Part shown: piece by piece, positions 41,901 through 48,930 of the stretch
Position numbering within the stretch: the first letter of the stretch is position 1
Layout of the letters: every line of letters begins with the position of its first letter
Assembly (NCBI GenBank): GCA_040397785.1
Contig: JBBAVI010000024.1
Coordinates: forward strand, 1 to 62,709
Length of the DNA stretch: 62,709 nt
Direction: 5' to 3'
Origin: M3007 sp040397785
GTDB lineage: Bacteria > Bacteroidota > Bacteroidia > Chitinophagales > Saprospiraceae
The notes under the pieces: generated by a model
Database searches by the model: none
What the model was told of the DNA's origin: nothing
What the model saw: the letters and a program-made list of their open reading frames with translations, nothing else
Made by a program: the position numbers and the translations under genes

Positions 41901-42387
41901 CGTCGTGTTCTTGGTAGTGTTTGAGTTCGCCATTGAGCGAAAAGCCGACCGGGTAGTCGCATTTTTCGAGCACATCGTTGATCATGCCTTGCAAACCCAT
42001 GCGACGGCCATCGTCGGGATGGTAAATGCGGGTAATGCCATAATCCTGCAGCCCCGCTATTTCGGAAGGTAAAATCGTGCCACCGCCGCCACCAAAAATT
42101 TTGATGTGGTTGGCATTTTTTTCTTTCAGTAAGTCGTACATATACTGAAAAAACTCAACATGTCCGCCTTGGTACGAGGTAATGGCGATGCCTTGCACAT
42201 CTTCCTGGATGGCGCAATCGACAATTTCCTGTACAGACCGGTTGTGGCCGAGGTGAATGATTTCAGCGCCACTGCTTTGCATGATGCGCCGCATGATGTT
42301 GATGGCGGCATCGTGTCCGTCGAATAAGCTGGCGGCAGTAACGATACGGACTTTATTTTTGGGTAGGTAAGGTGCGACCTGTTGCAT
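38974..42387 (-). CDS. icmF: Fused isobutyryl-CoA mutase IcmF
   Basis: Coenzyme B12-dependent isomerisation of isobutyryl-CoA and n-butyryl-CoA, with its own GTPase chaperone. From ATG 42387 it has 1137 residues: an N-terminal B12-binding domain (about 12-140) with LFDGHDAAINIM, where DGHD at 23-26 supplies the lower-ligand His; a MeaB-like G domain (about 200-440) with GITGTGGAGKSS and VSVDPSKRKTGGALLGD; then the mutase barrel (about 545-1137) with GVFPFKRQGEDPTRMFAGEG, typical of IcmF rather than methylmalonyl-CoA mutase. An in-frame TTG at 42417 is less likely as start. A minus-strand TAACTTTG lies at 42415-42422. Probably valine or branched-chain fatty acid metabolism. Confidence 0.95.
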   Translation of the reverse strand: MQQVAPYLPKNKVRIVTAASLFDGHDAAINIMRRIMQSSGAEIIHLGHNRSVQEIVDCAIQEDVQGIAITSYQGGHVEFFQYMYDLLKEKNANHIKIFGGGGGTILPSEIAGLQDYGITRIYHPDDGRRMGLQGMINDVLEKCDYPVGFSLNGELKHYQEHDAGSVARLITIAENNPDFFESDIRPTLLKSSTTSDKKTPVLGITGTGGAGKSSLVDELIRRFLLDSTDKSIAIVSVDPSKRKTGGALLGDRIRMNALNPELARGRVYMRSLATRQSNLALSKYVQSAVEILKAAHYDLIILETSGIGQSDTEIVDHSDLSLYVMTPEFGAATQLEKIDMLDFADVIAINKFDKRGALDALRDVRKQVQRNRNAWDTAVDEMPVFGCIASQFNDPGVNQLYRRIMDLLRDKTGVDFHTHMAIGKDQSEKIYIIPPQRVRYLSEISENNRKFDAWVEKQVGIARNLFALKTSIELLNARNDEAAKQVIVLLDQQFEDLKKDLDGDCLRILEQWDAKRARYAADEYVYMVRDKAIKVKTHTESLSHTKIPKVSTPRFKDWGEILRWSLQENVPGEFPYTAGVFPFKRQGEDPTRMFAGEGGPERTNRRFHYVSKGLPAARLSTAFDSVTLYGEDPEYRPDIYGKIGNSGVSVCCLDDAKKLYSGFDLCSPTTSVSMTINGPAATVAAFFMNAAIDQQCEQYIRANGLEAQVEAKLKAKYEDLGLERPKYQGFGEDGLPEGNNGLGLMLLGITGDEVLPAEVYAVIRAKALQSVRGTVQADILKEDQAQNTCIFSTEFSLRVMGDVQESFIHNKVRNFYSVSISGYHIAEAGANPISQLAFTLANGFTFVEYYRSRGMKVDDFAPNLSFFFSNGVDPEYAVIGRVARKLWAKAMKHLYGANERSQMLKYHIQTSGRSLHAQEIAFNDIRTTLQALYAIYDNCNSLHTNAYDEAITTPTEESVRRAMAIQLIINHELGLSKNENPLQGSFIIEELTDLVEAAVLLEFDRITERGGVLGAMETMYQRGKIQEESLYYETLKHTGELPLIGVNTFLSSEGSPTILPAEVIRATEEEKEAQIQTLRKLHEANAEKAPEILRALQKIAIENGNIFESLLEAVKCCSLGQITRALYAVGGQYRRNM

Positions 42388-42414
42388 GGTGAGGACGTAA
42401 TTTGGTATACTCCG

Positions 42415-42422
42415 CAAAGTTA
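42415..42422 (-). promoter_or_regulatory. Putative -7 element TAACTTTG for icmF
   Basis: A minus-strand match to TAnnTTTG ending 28 bp before the ATG at 42387. It also covers the alternative TTG start, which supports the ATG. Confidence 0.55.
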
Positions 42423-42479
42423 GTTAAATGCTGTCGCTTGAAGCGTCGTGTTTTTGCCCAATCGACAGAATGTGTTGGC

Positions 42480-42620
42480 CCGTGTTCCATTTGGAACGCG
42501 TTTTACAAAGATATTGCCCCGCTGGGGCAAGTTAGCGTTCCATTTGGAACGCTATCTATGTAGAAATTGCCCCGCTGGGCAAGGGGTGCAACGTCAGCGT
42601 TCCATTTAGAACGCTATTTT
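42480..42620. repeat. Cluster of short palindromes (GCGTTCCATTTGGAACGC)
   Basis: Three copies of the near-palindrome GTTCCATTTGGAACGC (starting about 42488, 42533 and 42598, the last with TTTAGAAC) alternate with two copies of TTGCCCCGCTGGGGCAA-like hairpins (about 42515 and 42565). A further GTTCCATGG trace is at 42657. It lies upstream of icmF and beyond the 3' end of a divergent small gene. It looks like a REP/BIME-type array. Confidence 0.82.
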
Positions 42621-42669
42621 TGGTGTGCCGCCCGGTTGGGCCCACCCAATGTACACGTTCCATGGGTTC

Positions 42670-42706
42670 GGGGCCGTCTCAAAATTGAAACTTTTGAGAC
42701 GACCCC
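42670..42706 (-). terminator. Hairpin after the small exported-protein gene
   Basis: A stem of about 14 bp (GGGG-CGTCTCAAAA with TTTTGAGACG-CCCC, single interruptions) with a 7-base loop lies 10 bp beyond the stop of the minus-strand gene. It lacks a T run, so termination strength is uncertain. Confidence 0.65.
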
Positions 42707-42716
42707 TCCTTTTCGT

Positions 42717-43136
42717 TTAGTGGCGACCCCAAACCTCCACAATGCCCTTGCGGTTGGCAATGTTCTTGGTATCGTACCAAAAAACGATTTTTTTGATCAC
42801 CCGTTTGTTGCCAGGCAAATCAATCACGCGGCTTTCGCTGCCTGCCGCAAAATTGTTACGCAGTTCCAGTTCTTCTACCTCGCCGTTGCCAAACGTAACT
42901 ACTAATTTTTGCATGTTAATCGGCGCTTTTTTCACCTTTACCTTCAATGCCGTAAAAATGCCTTCTGCACGCGTAACGATGATTTCGTCGCGATCCAGCG
43001 AATAATTTACTTTACGCATGCCCAGCATTTCCCATGGGCCTTTGAACGCGTTGTTTTCGGTCGTGAAAGAGAGGGTAAACAGTGTCATTGCGCAAAGCAT
43101 CAGCAATTTGGGCGCGAAATTGATCAGTTTCATCAT
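42717..43136 (-). CDS. Small exported protein of unknown function
   Basis: A 139-residue protein with signal peptide (MKLINFAPKLLMLCAMTLFT) and a single beta-rich domain. The pattern KLVVTFGNGEVEELELRNNF ... RVIDLPGNKRVIKKIVFWYD ... KGIVEVWGRH is one I have seen in uncharacterised small exported bacterial proteins but cannot name. No cysteines or catalytic residues stand out. The gene stands alone, with its own possible promoter (TAAATTTG, minus strand, 43256-43263). Confidence 0.72.
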   Translation of the reverse strand: MMKLINFAPKLLMLCAMTLFTLSFTTENNAFKGPWEMLGMRKVNYSLDRDEIIVTRAEGIFTALKVKVKKAPINMQKLVVTFGNGEVEELELRNNFAAGSESRVIDLPGNKRVIKKIVFWYDTKNIANRKGIVEVWGRH

Positions 43137-43446
43137 GTTGTTAATTGGTTTTGCCCGATTGAACGGGCTTGGTGAGTGATTTAATCGGTTATAATAGGAA
43201 TGGATTTTTGGAGGATGTGCTTTAGACTGAGTGGGGTTTAGCTTGTTTAATACCGCAAATTTAAAGAAATGTTAAAAAAACAGATCATTCGTATATAATA
43301 AAGACAACGCAGCGGCAATAATCCGCGTCATAGCGCATACGGGTTGAAACAGCCGGGCAATGAACATGTACTACAATCGTAACAAGATCAAGCAGGAAAA
43401 GATGCGCGCTGCGCCGCGCTTTGGGGTTGATCTGTTTGCCTTGTTG
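43137..43446. other. Divergent intergenic region
   Basis: Contains the small hairpin GCCCG/CGGGC (43154-43169), a minus-strand TAAATTTG (43256-43263) that may drive the small exported-protein gene, and the possible longer 5' coding part of the BamA/TamA-like gene from ATG 43360. Nothing else is seen. Confidence 0.5.
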
Positions 43447-45294
43447 ATGCGCTGTTTTCATATTTCCCTCGGTAATGTGTTTATGCTGTTGTTGATATTT
43501 TGCGCTGGGCTTCTTTCAGCGCAACAGCCATACCGTTTGCATCTCTCCATGGCACCTGCTGAACGTACAAAAGCGGTCGCCGAAATCAAGGGATTTAGCA
43601 CACCGCCTCAATTTCTGGAGGATGGTCGCTGGCAATTTGATGCGCCTGATTCATTGGGAGCAGCCTCCATGTGCAACCAATTGGTGCAATATTTTCAGGA
43701 ACGCAGTTATTTGACGGCCTCTATCGATACTTTTACACAACCAGGCCGAACAACAACAGCACATTTATACCTCGGTCCTGCTATGCATTGGGTCCGGCTG
43801 TTGGCAAGTCAGGACAAGGCCAACGAAGCCTGGCTCCTGGCTTCCGGTTTTCGAGAAAAACTATACCAAAACAAGCCCTTTTACTACAAAAAACTACTGC
43901 AACTCCAACGCCAGTTGCTCGAACAAGCCGAAAACAACGGCTTCCCTTTTGCCAAAATTCAACTCGAACAAATACAAATTGACTCCAGCGGCGGCATTAC
44001 AGCGCAACTGACCATCCTCCGCAATCAATTTATTACCTATAAAGACCTCAAAATTGTAGGTGATCTGAAACTGCCCGGACCATATCTCCGCAACTTCCTG
44101 GGCATCCAAAAAGGCAGCCCCTATAACCGCGCCCAAATACTTCGTTTGCGCGATCAGCTCCGTACCTTGTCTTTTGTAGAACAAACCGGCAATCCCAGCA
44201 TCAATTTTACCGGAAAAGAGGCCACCATCAACCTGTTTTTAAATAAAAAACGCGCCAGCCGCTTCGATTTTATCATCGGTATCTTGCCCCAGTCGGACGG
44301 ACGGCCGCTCCTAACGGGCACCTTAAATGCTGCGTTTCAAAATGCCCTCAATCTGGGCGAACGCATGTCTATCGAGTTCGAACGCCTGCGCCCTGAAACC
44401 CAACGCCTGGAAGTCAGTGCTGGTTTGCCCTATTTATTTGGGACCGCATTCGGGGTAGATGGCCAATTGCGGATCTACCGCCGCGATAGCAGCTGGGTGG
44501 ATGCGCAAGGCGACCTGGGGATTCAATATTTTTTGCCGGGCGGCGATTATTTGCGCTTTTTTTGGGAAAACAAAAGTTCCGGCCTTCAAAAAGTGGACAC
44601 CCTGAGCATTCAACAAACCAAACAATTGCCCACAAACCTCGACCTCCGACAAAACGGATTTGGCATCGAGGCCGTACTCAACCACCTTGATTACAGGTTC
44701 AATCCGCGCAAAGGATGGGCCATTTCCATCAAAGGGGTGGCGGGTTACAACAATGTGTTGCGCAACAACCAAATTGAGGCGATTAAATCGAGTGAAATAC
44801 CTGCATTTAATTATGGTAGTTTATACGACAGCCTGGCGGGCAGAGTAACCCGTTATCGGGGCGAATTGCAATTGGAGTATTTTTTGCCGTTTTTTAAACG
44901 CAGCACCCTCAAACTAGGCATGCGCGCTGGCGGACTATTTTCCAATAAACCAATTTTTACCAATGAACAATATCGTTTGGGGGGCAACAAACGGTTGCGC
45001 GGATTCAATGAGGAAAGTTTATTTGCAACCCGTTTTGCCATTTTAACCGCCGAGGCGCGGTTATTACTGGGCCTCAACGCGTATTTTTCGGCTTTTGCCG
45101 ATTATGCGTATATAGAAAACATCAGTTACCGTACCCGCTTGTTTAGCCGTCCTTTAGGTCTTGGAGTTGGGATGAATTTTGAAACAAAAGCGGGCATTTT
45201 TGGTATTTCCATAGCGGTTGGGCGGCAGGATATTGGGCAAGGCGTCGATTTCAGATCCACAAAATTCCACCTTGGGTATGTGAGTTTGTTTTGA
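43447..45294 (+). CDS. BamA/TamA-like outer-membrane beta-barrel protein
   Basis: An outer-membrane protein of the Omp85 type. From ATG 43447 (615 residues) the signal peptide is MRCFHISLGNVFMLLLIFCAGLLSAQ; the in-frame ATG at 43360 would add 29 charged residues ahead of it. A POTRA-like segment contains ITYKDLKIVGDLKLPGPYLR, NFLGIQKGSPYNRAQILRLR and FVEQTGNPSINFTGKEATIN. The C-terminal half is a surface antigen D15 barrel with RLGGNKRLRGFNEESLFATR, the conserved L6 region of Omp85 proteins (VRGF/Y-like RLRGF). It is shorter than BamA, so TamA-like or a specialised exporter fits better. The glycosyltransferase gene follows. Confidence 0.82.
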   Translation: MRCFHISLGNVFMLLLIFCAGLLSAQQPYRLHLSMAPAERTKAVAEIKGFSTPPQFLEDGRWQFDAPDSLGAASMCNQLVQYFQERSYLTASIDTFTQPGRTTTAHLYLGPAMHWVRLLASQDKANEAWLLASGFREKLYQNKPFYYKKLLQLQRQLLEQAENNGFPFAKIQLEQIQIDSSGGITAQLTILRNQFITYKDLKIVGDLKLPGPYLRNFLGIQKGSPYNRAQILRLRDQLRTLSFVEQTGNPSINFTGKEATINLFLNKKRASRFDFIIGILPQSDGRPLLTGTLNAAFQNALNLGERMSIEFERLRPETQRLEVSAGLPYLFGTAFGVDGQLRIYRRDSSWVDAQGDLGIQYFLPGGDYLRFFWENKSSGLQKVDTLSIQQTKQLPTNLDLRQNGFGIEAVLNHLDYRFNPRKGWAISIKGVAGYNNVLRNNQIEAIKSSEIPAFNYGSLYDSLAGRVTRYRGELQLEYFLPFFKRSTLKLGMRAGGLFSNKPIFTNEQYRLGGNKRLRGFNEESLFATRFAILTAEARLLLGLNAYFSAFADYAYIENISYRTRLFSRPLGLGVGMNFETKAGIFGISIAVGRQDIGQGVDFRSTKFHLGYVSLF

Positions 45295-45333
45295 GTCGTG
45301 CAATCGCACCTAAAAAACCTGAAAAACCGGGTT

Positions 45334-45341
45334 TACCTTTG
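45334..45341 (+). promoter_or_regulatory. -7 element TACCTTTG before the glycosyltransferase gene
   Basis: A full TAnnTTTG match ending 7 bp before the ATG at 45349, the same spacing as at ruvX. It predicts a leaderless or near-leaderless message and rules out the longer in-frame start at 45298. Confidence 0.6.
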
Positions 45342-45348
45342 CCCACCT

Positions 45349-46092
45349 ATGGTTCCACTATCCGTCGTGATCATCACCTTCAACGAAGCCCGCAACATTG
45401 GCCGCTGTATCGATTCGGTACAAGCGATCGCCGATGAAATTGTGGTGGTCGATTCGTTTTCGACCGACCAGACGGAATCAATTTGTCGGGAAAAAGGCGC
45501 TCGGTTTGTCCAGCATGCTTTCGAAGGACATATTGAACAAAAAAACTGGGCACTCACGCAGGCGCATTACCCGCATGTGCTTTCCCTGGATGCAGATGAA
45601 GCCCTGAGTCCGGCGCTGACGGAATCCATTCAAAAAGTGAAACAAACTTGGGCGTTCGATGCCTATATCCTGAACCGACGCACCAATTATTGTGGACAAT
45701 GGATTTGGTACAGCGGTTGGTATCCCGACCGTAAATTGCGTCTGTTCGACCGACGAAAGGGCAGTTGGGGCGGCCAGAATCCGCATGACAAAGTGGCCAT
45801 GCAGCCAGGCATAATGGCGCAATGGATTAAAGGTGATTTGTTGCATTACAGTTATTATAGCGTCGCGGAACACTATGAACGCGCCAAAAAATATGCGCAA
45901 ATTGCCGCACTTGCACGCCAACAACAAGGCAAACGCAGTTGGTGGGTTCAGGTGTTTTTGAGCCCGTTGGCTAAATTTATCCGAAATTATGTGATCAAAA
46001 GAGGCTTTTTAGATGGAAAAGCCGGACTCACCATTGCCTGGATCTCGGCCCTGGAAACCTATTGGAAATACGCAAGTAGACCCAAAAGTTGA
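45349..46092 (+). CDS. Family 2 glycosyltransferase, WaaE/KdtX-like
   Basis: A 247-residue cytosolic transferase that likely adds a sugar to lipopolysaccharide core or another envelope glycan. GT-A features: SVVIITFNEARNIGRCIDSV at the nucleotide-binding strand, DEIVVVDSFSTDQT (29-42), EQKNWALTQA and the metal-binding DADE (81-84), then RKLRLFDRRKGSWGGQNPHD, matching the WaaE/KdtX group. A short C-terminal amphipathic segment (LAKFIRNYVIKRGFLDGKAG) may bind the membrane. The start is fixed by the -7 element 7 bp upstream. Confidence 0.88.
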   Translation: MVPLSVVIITFNEARNIGRCIDSVQAIADEIVVVDSFSTDQTESICREKGARFVQHAFEGHIEQKNWALTQAHYPHVLSLDADEALSPALTESIQKVKQTWAFDAYILNRRTNYCGQWIWYSGWYPDRKLRLFDRRKGSWGGQNPHDKVAMQPGIMAQWIKGDLLHYSYYSVAEHYERAKKYAQIAALARQQQGKRSWWVQVFLSPLAKFIRNYVIKRGFLDGKAGLTIAWISALETYWKYASRPKS

Positions 46093-46162
46093 AGGATAAT
46101 ATTGTCTTTCAGGTATAAGAAGATGCTAAATTGTGCGTTCTTTGTTCTAAAATAGAAAAACG

Positions 46163-46666
46163 ATGAAATATTTGTTCCTCACAATACTCGTTGGTGGCAT
46201 GCTGGCAGTTTCCTGCACACAAGGCAAAAAATCGCAATCTGCAAAAACGAATACTACTAAATCCAGTTCCGGTACATCCACCGCTGCCAATACCAAAGAA
46301 GTTAGCACAGGGATTGACTGGGCTAAATCCGACCGCTTGGCGCCCGTATTAGAAACTGCTCAAAAGCTTAAAAAACCGGTTTTCCTGGAATTTTATGCCA
46401 CCTGGTGCGGCCCGTGTAAAGTCATGGATCGGGAAGTATTTAAAAAACCGGAAGTGTATAACTACCTCAACCAGCATTTTATCAGTTACCATGTAGATGT
46501 AGATGCCACCACTGGACGTGCTATTTCCGAAATCTATGAAGTGACCGGGATGCCTACCGTGGTATTCGTAGATCCTCAAGGCGTTGTACTCGAACGCGAA
46601 CTGGGACTCATTACCATGGACCGCTTTAAAAAAGTAGCGGCTTCGGCGCTTAGTAAGATGAAGTAA
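46163..46666 (+). CDS. Thioredoxin-fold lipoprotein
   Basis: A 167-residue periplasmic, lipid-anchored thiol-disulfide protein. The lipobox LAVSC puts Cys18 at +1, followed by a low-complexity S/T/K linker (about 20-48) and a thioredoxin domain with FYATWCGPCKVMDREVF (Cys82, Cys85) and the cis-proline block GMPTVVFVDPQG. It resembles the DsbD gamma/thioredoxin_7 type. The TAA stop is the first part of a 24-bp palindrome shared with convergent hisS. Confidence 0.9.
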   Translation: MKYLFLTILVGGMLAVSCTQGKKSQSAKTNTTKSSSGTSTAANTKEVSTGIDWAKSDRLAPVLETAQKLKKPVFLEFYATWCGPCKVMDREVFKKPEVYNYLNQHFISYHVDVDATTGRAISEIYEVTGMPTVVFVDPQGVVLERELGLITMDRFKKVAASALSKMK

Positions 46667-46689
46667 ACGCAATAGGCGCCTATTGCGTT
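46666..46689. terminator. Perfect 24-bp palindrome overlapping two stop codons
   Basis: AACGCAATAGGC is followed at once by its reverse complement. The last base of the thioredoxin gene's TAA is its first base, and the hisS stop and last two codons (Thr-Gln) lie inside it. A palindrome without a loop forms a hairpin only at the RNA level with 3-4 unpaired central bases; it probably acts as a compact shared terminator. Confidence 0.7.
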
Positions 46690-48029
46690 TGCACCAGTCC
46701 GATCAATCCGGGCACTGTAAAGCTACTTTGTTCGCCTGTTTTTTGGTTTTTTACCGATAAAACACCTTCTGCAAGCTCATTTTCACCGATAATGGCTACA
46801 AATGGTACGTTGCGTTTGGCGGCGTATTCAAATTGTTTTTTCAATTTGCCATGTTCTGGATATAATTCGGCTGCAATACCGGCAGCACGCAATTGCATCA
46901 CGCATTGAAAGCCGTAATCATGCGTCACTTCATCCATGCTGGCGATCAAAACCTGAATACTGGCATCCAGCGTTTCGGGAAACAGGTTGAGGCCGTCCAT
47001 CACATCATAAATACGGTCGGCACCAAAAGATATTCCTACGCCTGAAAGTCCGTTTACCCCAAATACCCCCGTTAAGTCGGCATAGCGACCGCCGCCACCA
47101 ATGCTGCCAATTTGGTACCCGATTGCCGAAACTTCAAAAATACAGCCTGTATAATAAGAAAGTCCACGCGCCAGGGTGATGTCAAATACCACCTCATTGC
47201 GCACCACGGTTTTACTTAACAAATCAAAAACGCGTTCCAATTCGGCAAGTCCTGCTTGTCCGCTTGGACTGTCGACAAAAGCGGTGCGTAAATTTTCGAG
47301 GGTGCCATCTTCCAGAATTTGTTCTATTTTGGTAATGGACGCATCGGGAATACCCCGTTCGCTCAATTCTTTGCGCACGCCTTCGATGCCCACTTTATCT
47401 AATTTATCGATGGCCACCGTCATGGTCATAAACTGATCGGGAATGCCTGCCGCTTCGGCGATGCCAAACAATATTTTGCGGTTGTTGATTTTAATTTTTA
47501 CCGGCACACTCAATTTCGCAAATGCTTCATCATAAATGAGCGCCAGTTCGGCTTCAAACAAAAGACTTTCAGAGCCAATGACATCCGCATCGCATTGAAA
47601 AAACTCGCGGTAGCGCCCTTTTTGTGGCCGATCGGCGCGCCAAACCGGCTGAATCTGGTAGCGTTTGAACGGGAACGTAAGTTGGCCGCGGTTCATCACC
47701 ACATAGCGGGCAAACGGTACCGTCAAGTCATACCGCAAACCGCGTTTGGCAATCGCCGCAGTGAGTTTACCTGCGTCTTTGGAGGCCAGCAAAGCCTCAT
47801 CGGCATCTTTCAAAAAATCGCCGTTGTTCAGAATTTTAAACAACAGTTTGTCGCCTTCTTCACCGTATTTGCCCGTCAGGGTGCTCAGGTTTTCCATGGC
47901 CGGTGTTTCCAGGGGTTGGAAACCGAACTTTACAAACACCGAACGTATCGTATCAAATATAAAGGTGCGGCGGCGCACCTGCTCCGGCCCAAAATCGCGG
48001 GTTCCTTCGGGTAAACTTGGTTTTTGCAT
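46680..48029 (-). CDS. hisS: Histidyl-tRNA synthetase
   Basis: Class II aminoacyl-tRNA synthetase charging tRNA-His. In 449 residues: GTRDFGPEQVRRR at the start, motif 2 (RAD RPQKGRYREFFQCDAD), the histidine motif region ARGLSYYTGCIFEV, motif 3 (SGVGISFGADRIYDVM) and a C-terminal anticodon-binding domain (VQVLIASMDE ... AAELYPEHGKLKKQFEYAAK). Length and order are standard. It converges with the thioredoxin gene. Identification is firm. Confidence 0.96.
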   Translation of the reverse strand: MQKPSLPEGTRDFGPEQVRRRTFIFDTIRSVFVKFGFQPLETPAMENLSTLTGKYGEEGDKLLFKILNNGDFLKDADEALLASKDAGKLTAAIAKRGLRYDLTVPFARYVVMNRGQLTFPFKRYQIQPVWRADRPQKGRYREFFQCDADVIGSESLLFEAELALIYDEAFAKLSVPVKIKINNRKILFGIAEAAGIPDQFMTMTVAIDKLDKVGIEGVRKELSERGIPDASITKIEQILEDGTLENLRTAFVDSPSGQAGLAELERVFDLLSKTVVRNEVVFDITLARGLSYYTGCIFEVSAIGYQIGSIGGGGRYADLTGVFGVNGLSGVGISFGADRIYDVMDGLNLFPETLDASIQVLIASMDEVTHDYGFQCVMQLRAAGIAAELYPEHGKLKKQFEYAAKRNVPFVAIIGENELAEGVLSVKNQKTGEQSSFTVPGLIGLVQTQ

Positions 48030-48079
48030 CTTTTTCAGCGCAACTTAAACAGTGAATCAAGTAAAATGGCCAATAGGAA

Positions 48080-48119
48080 AGACATCCTTACCTGTTTTTT
48101 AGTCCATGTAAGGATGTCT
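48080..48119 (-). terminator. Hairpin between a membrane-protein gene and hisS
   Basis: A 12-bp perfect stem (AGACATCCTTAC at 48080-48091 with GTAAGGATGTCT at 48108-48119) follows the stop of the minus-strand membrane-protein gene. Only a short T run follows on the minus strand, so efficiency is uncertain. Confidence 0.6.
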
Positions 48120-48148
48120 GTATCGTTATATGGATGGTGACAGGGCTA

Positions 48149-48613
48149 TTAAATCGCCGCAGTAGCCATCGAACCAAATAACAAATTTTTGCCTGCGAGT
48201 GTGCCAACGATGATTAATGCCGCAAGACCGGTATAAATCGCCAATTTTTTGTGCTTATCCAGGTCGGTGCTCGCCTTTTTTGAAAAGGTGCGACCCAATT
48301 GGATCAATACGATCGCCAGCAACATCGCGGTGATGTGTTCCACGGCGAAATAGCGCAAAATCGGATCCTTCATCGCGGCACCCATGTTGGCAAATGCCGC
48401 TTTGGTGTAGCCACTGGTGCCAAAATACTGGATCAAGCCCAACAACAATTGTGTGTGTGCGGTGATCAACAGGATCAAGGAGGCAGTATTGTCTTCTTTC
48501 AAAAATGGTTTTTTGCCCAACCAGCCGCTCAAAGAGCGATAGAGCACAAAAACCATTGCTGCCAAAACTAAATACCGATTGTAACTGTGCAGAATATTGA
48601 TAACAGATTGCAT
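48149..48613 (-). CDS. Four-helix membrane protein, possibly cytochrome b561/DUF-like
   Basis: A 154-residue inner-membrane protein with four hydrophobic segments. Histidines recur at positions that could bind haem or metal (ILHSYNRYLVL, ITAHTQLLLGLIQYF, FAVEHITAMLLAIVL), a pattern seen in small Bacteroidota membrane proteins of the cytochrome b-like type. I cannot name the family. The start is ATG 48613, two codons inside the longest frame. It stands alone between hisS and the antiporter gene. Confidence 0.7.
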   Translation of the reverse strand: MQSVINILHSYNRYLVLAAMVFVLYRSLSGWLGKKPFLKEDNTASLILLITAHTQLLLGLIQYFGTSGYTKAAFANMGAAMKDPILRYFAVEHITAMLLAIVLIQLGRTFSKKASTDLDKHKKLAIYTGLAALIIVGTLAGKNLLFGSMATAAI

Positions 48614-48930
48614 GAGCAAGATAGAATAGTGATGAAATTGTTTTTACACGGCCAGCAGTAAGGTGCAGCAGCGTCGGACAAAAGTAGCGAGAATGTGCTA
48701 AGTGCCCGTAATAATATGCGTGATAAAAATTATTGCCCTGCATTGTGACCCCAAAACCAAATGCTCGTATAAAGAAAAAAGCAAAAGTCCCGTTGGGTTT
48801 AAAACGATAATGACGCGTCTTGCGTATATAATTTTAAACCCCACACATCAAGATACACATTACAGTAGGAAGATTGTTTTCATTTAATTTTAGGAGTCCG
48901 CCCGACGAAAGTTAGGCGGTTATTCTTTTT
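48614..48930. other. Intergenic region
   Basis: A 317-bp space between two minus-strand genes. A modest hairpin (CCGCC/GGCGG near 48899-48916) close to the antiporter stop may be its terminator. No promoter consensus or coding frame is convincing in the rest. Confidence 0.45.
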
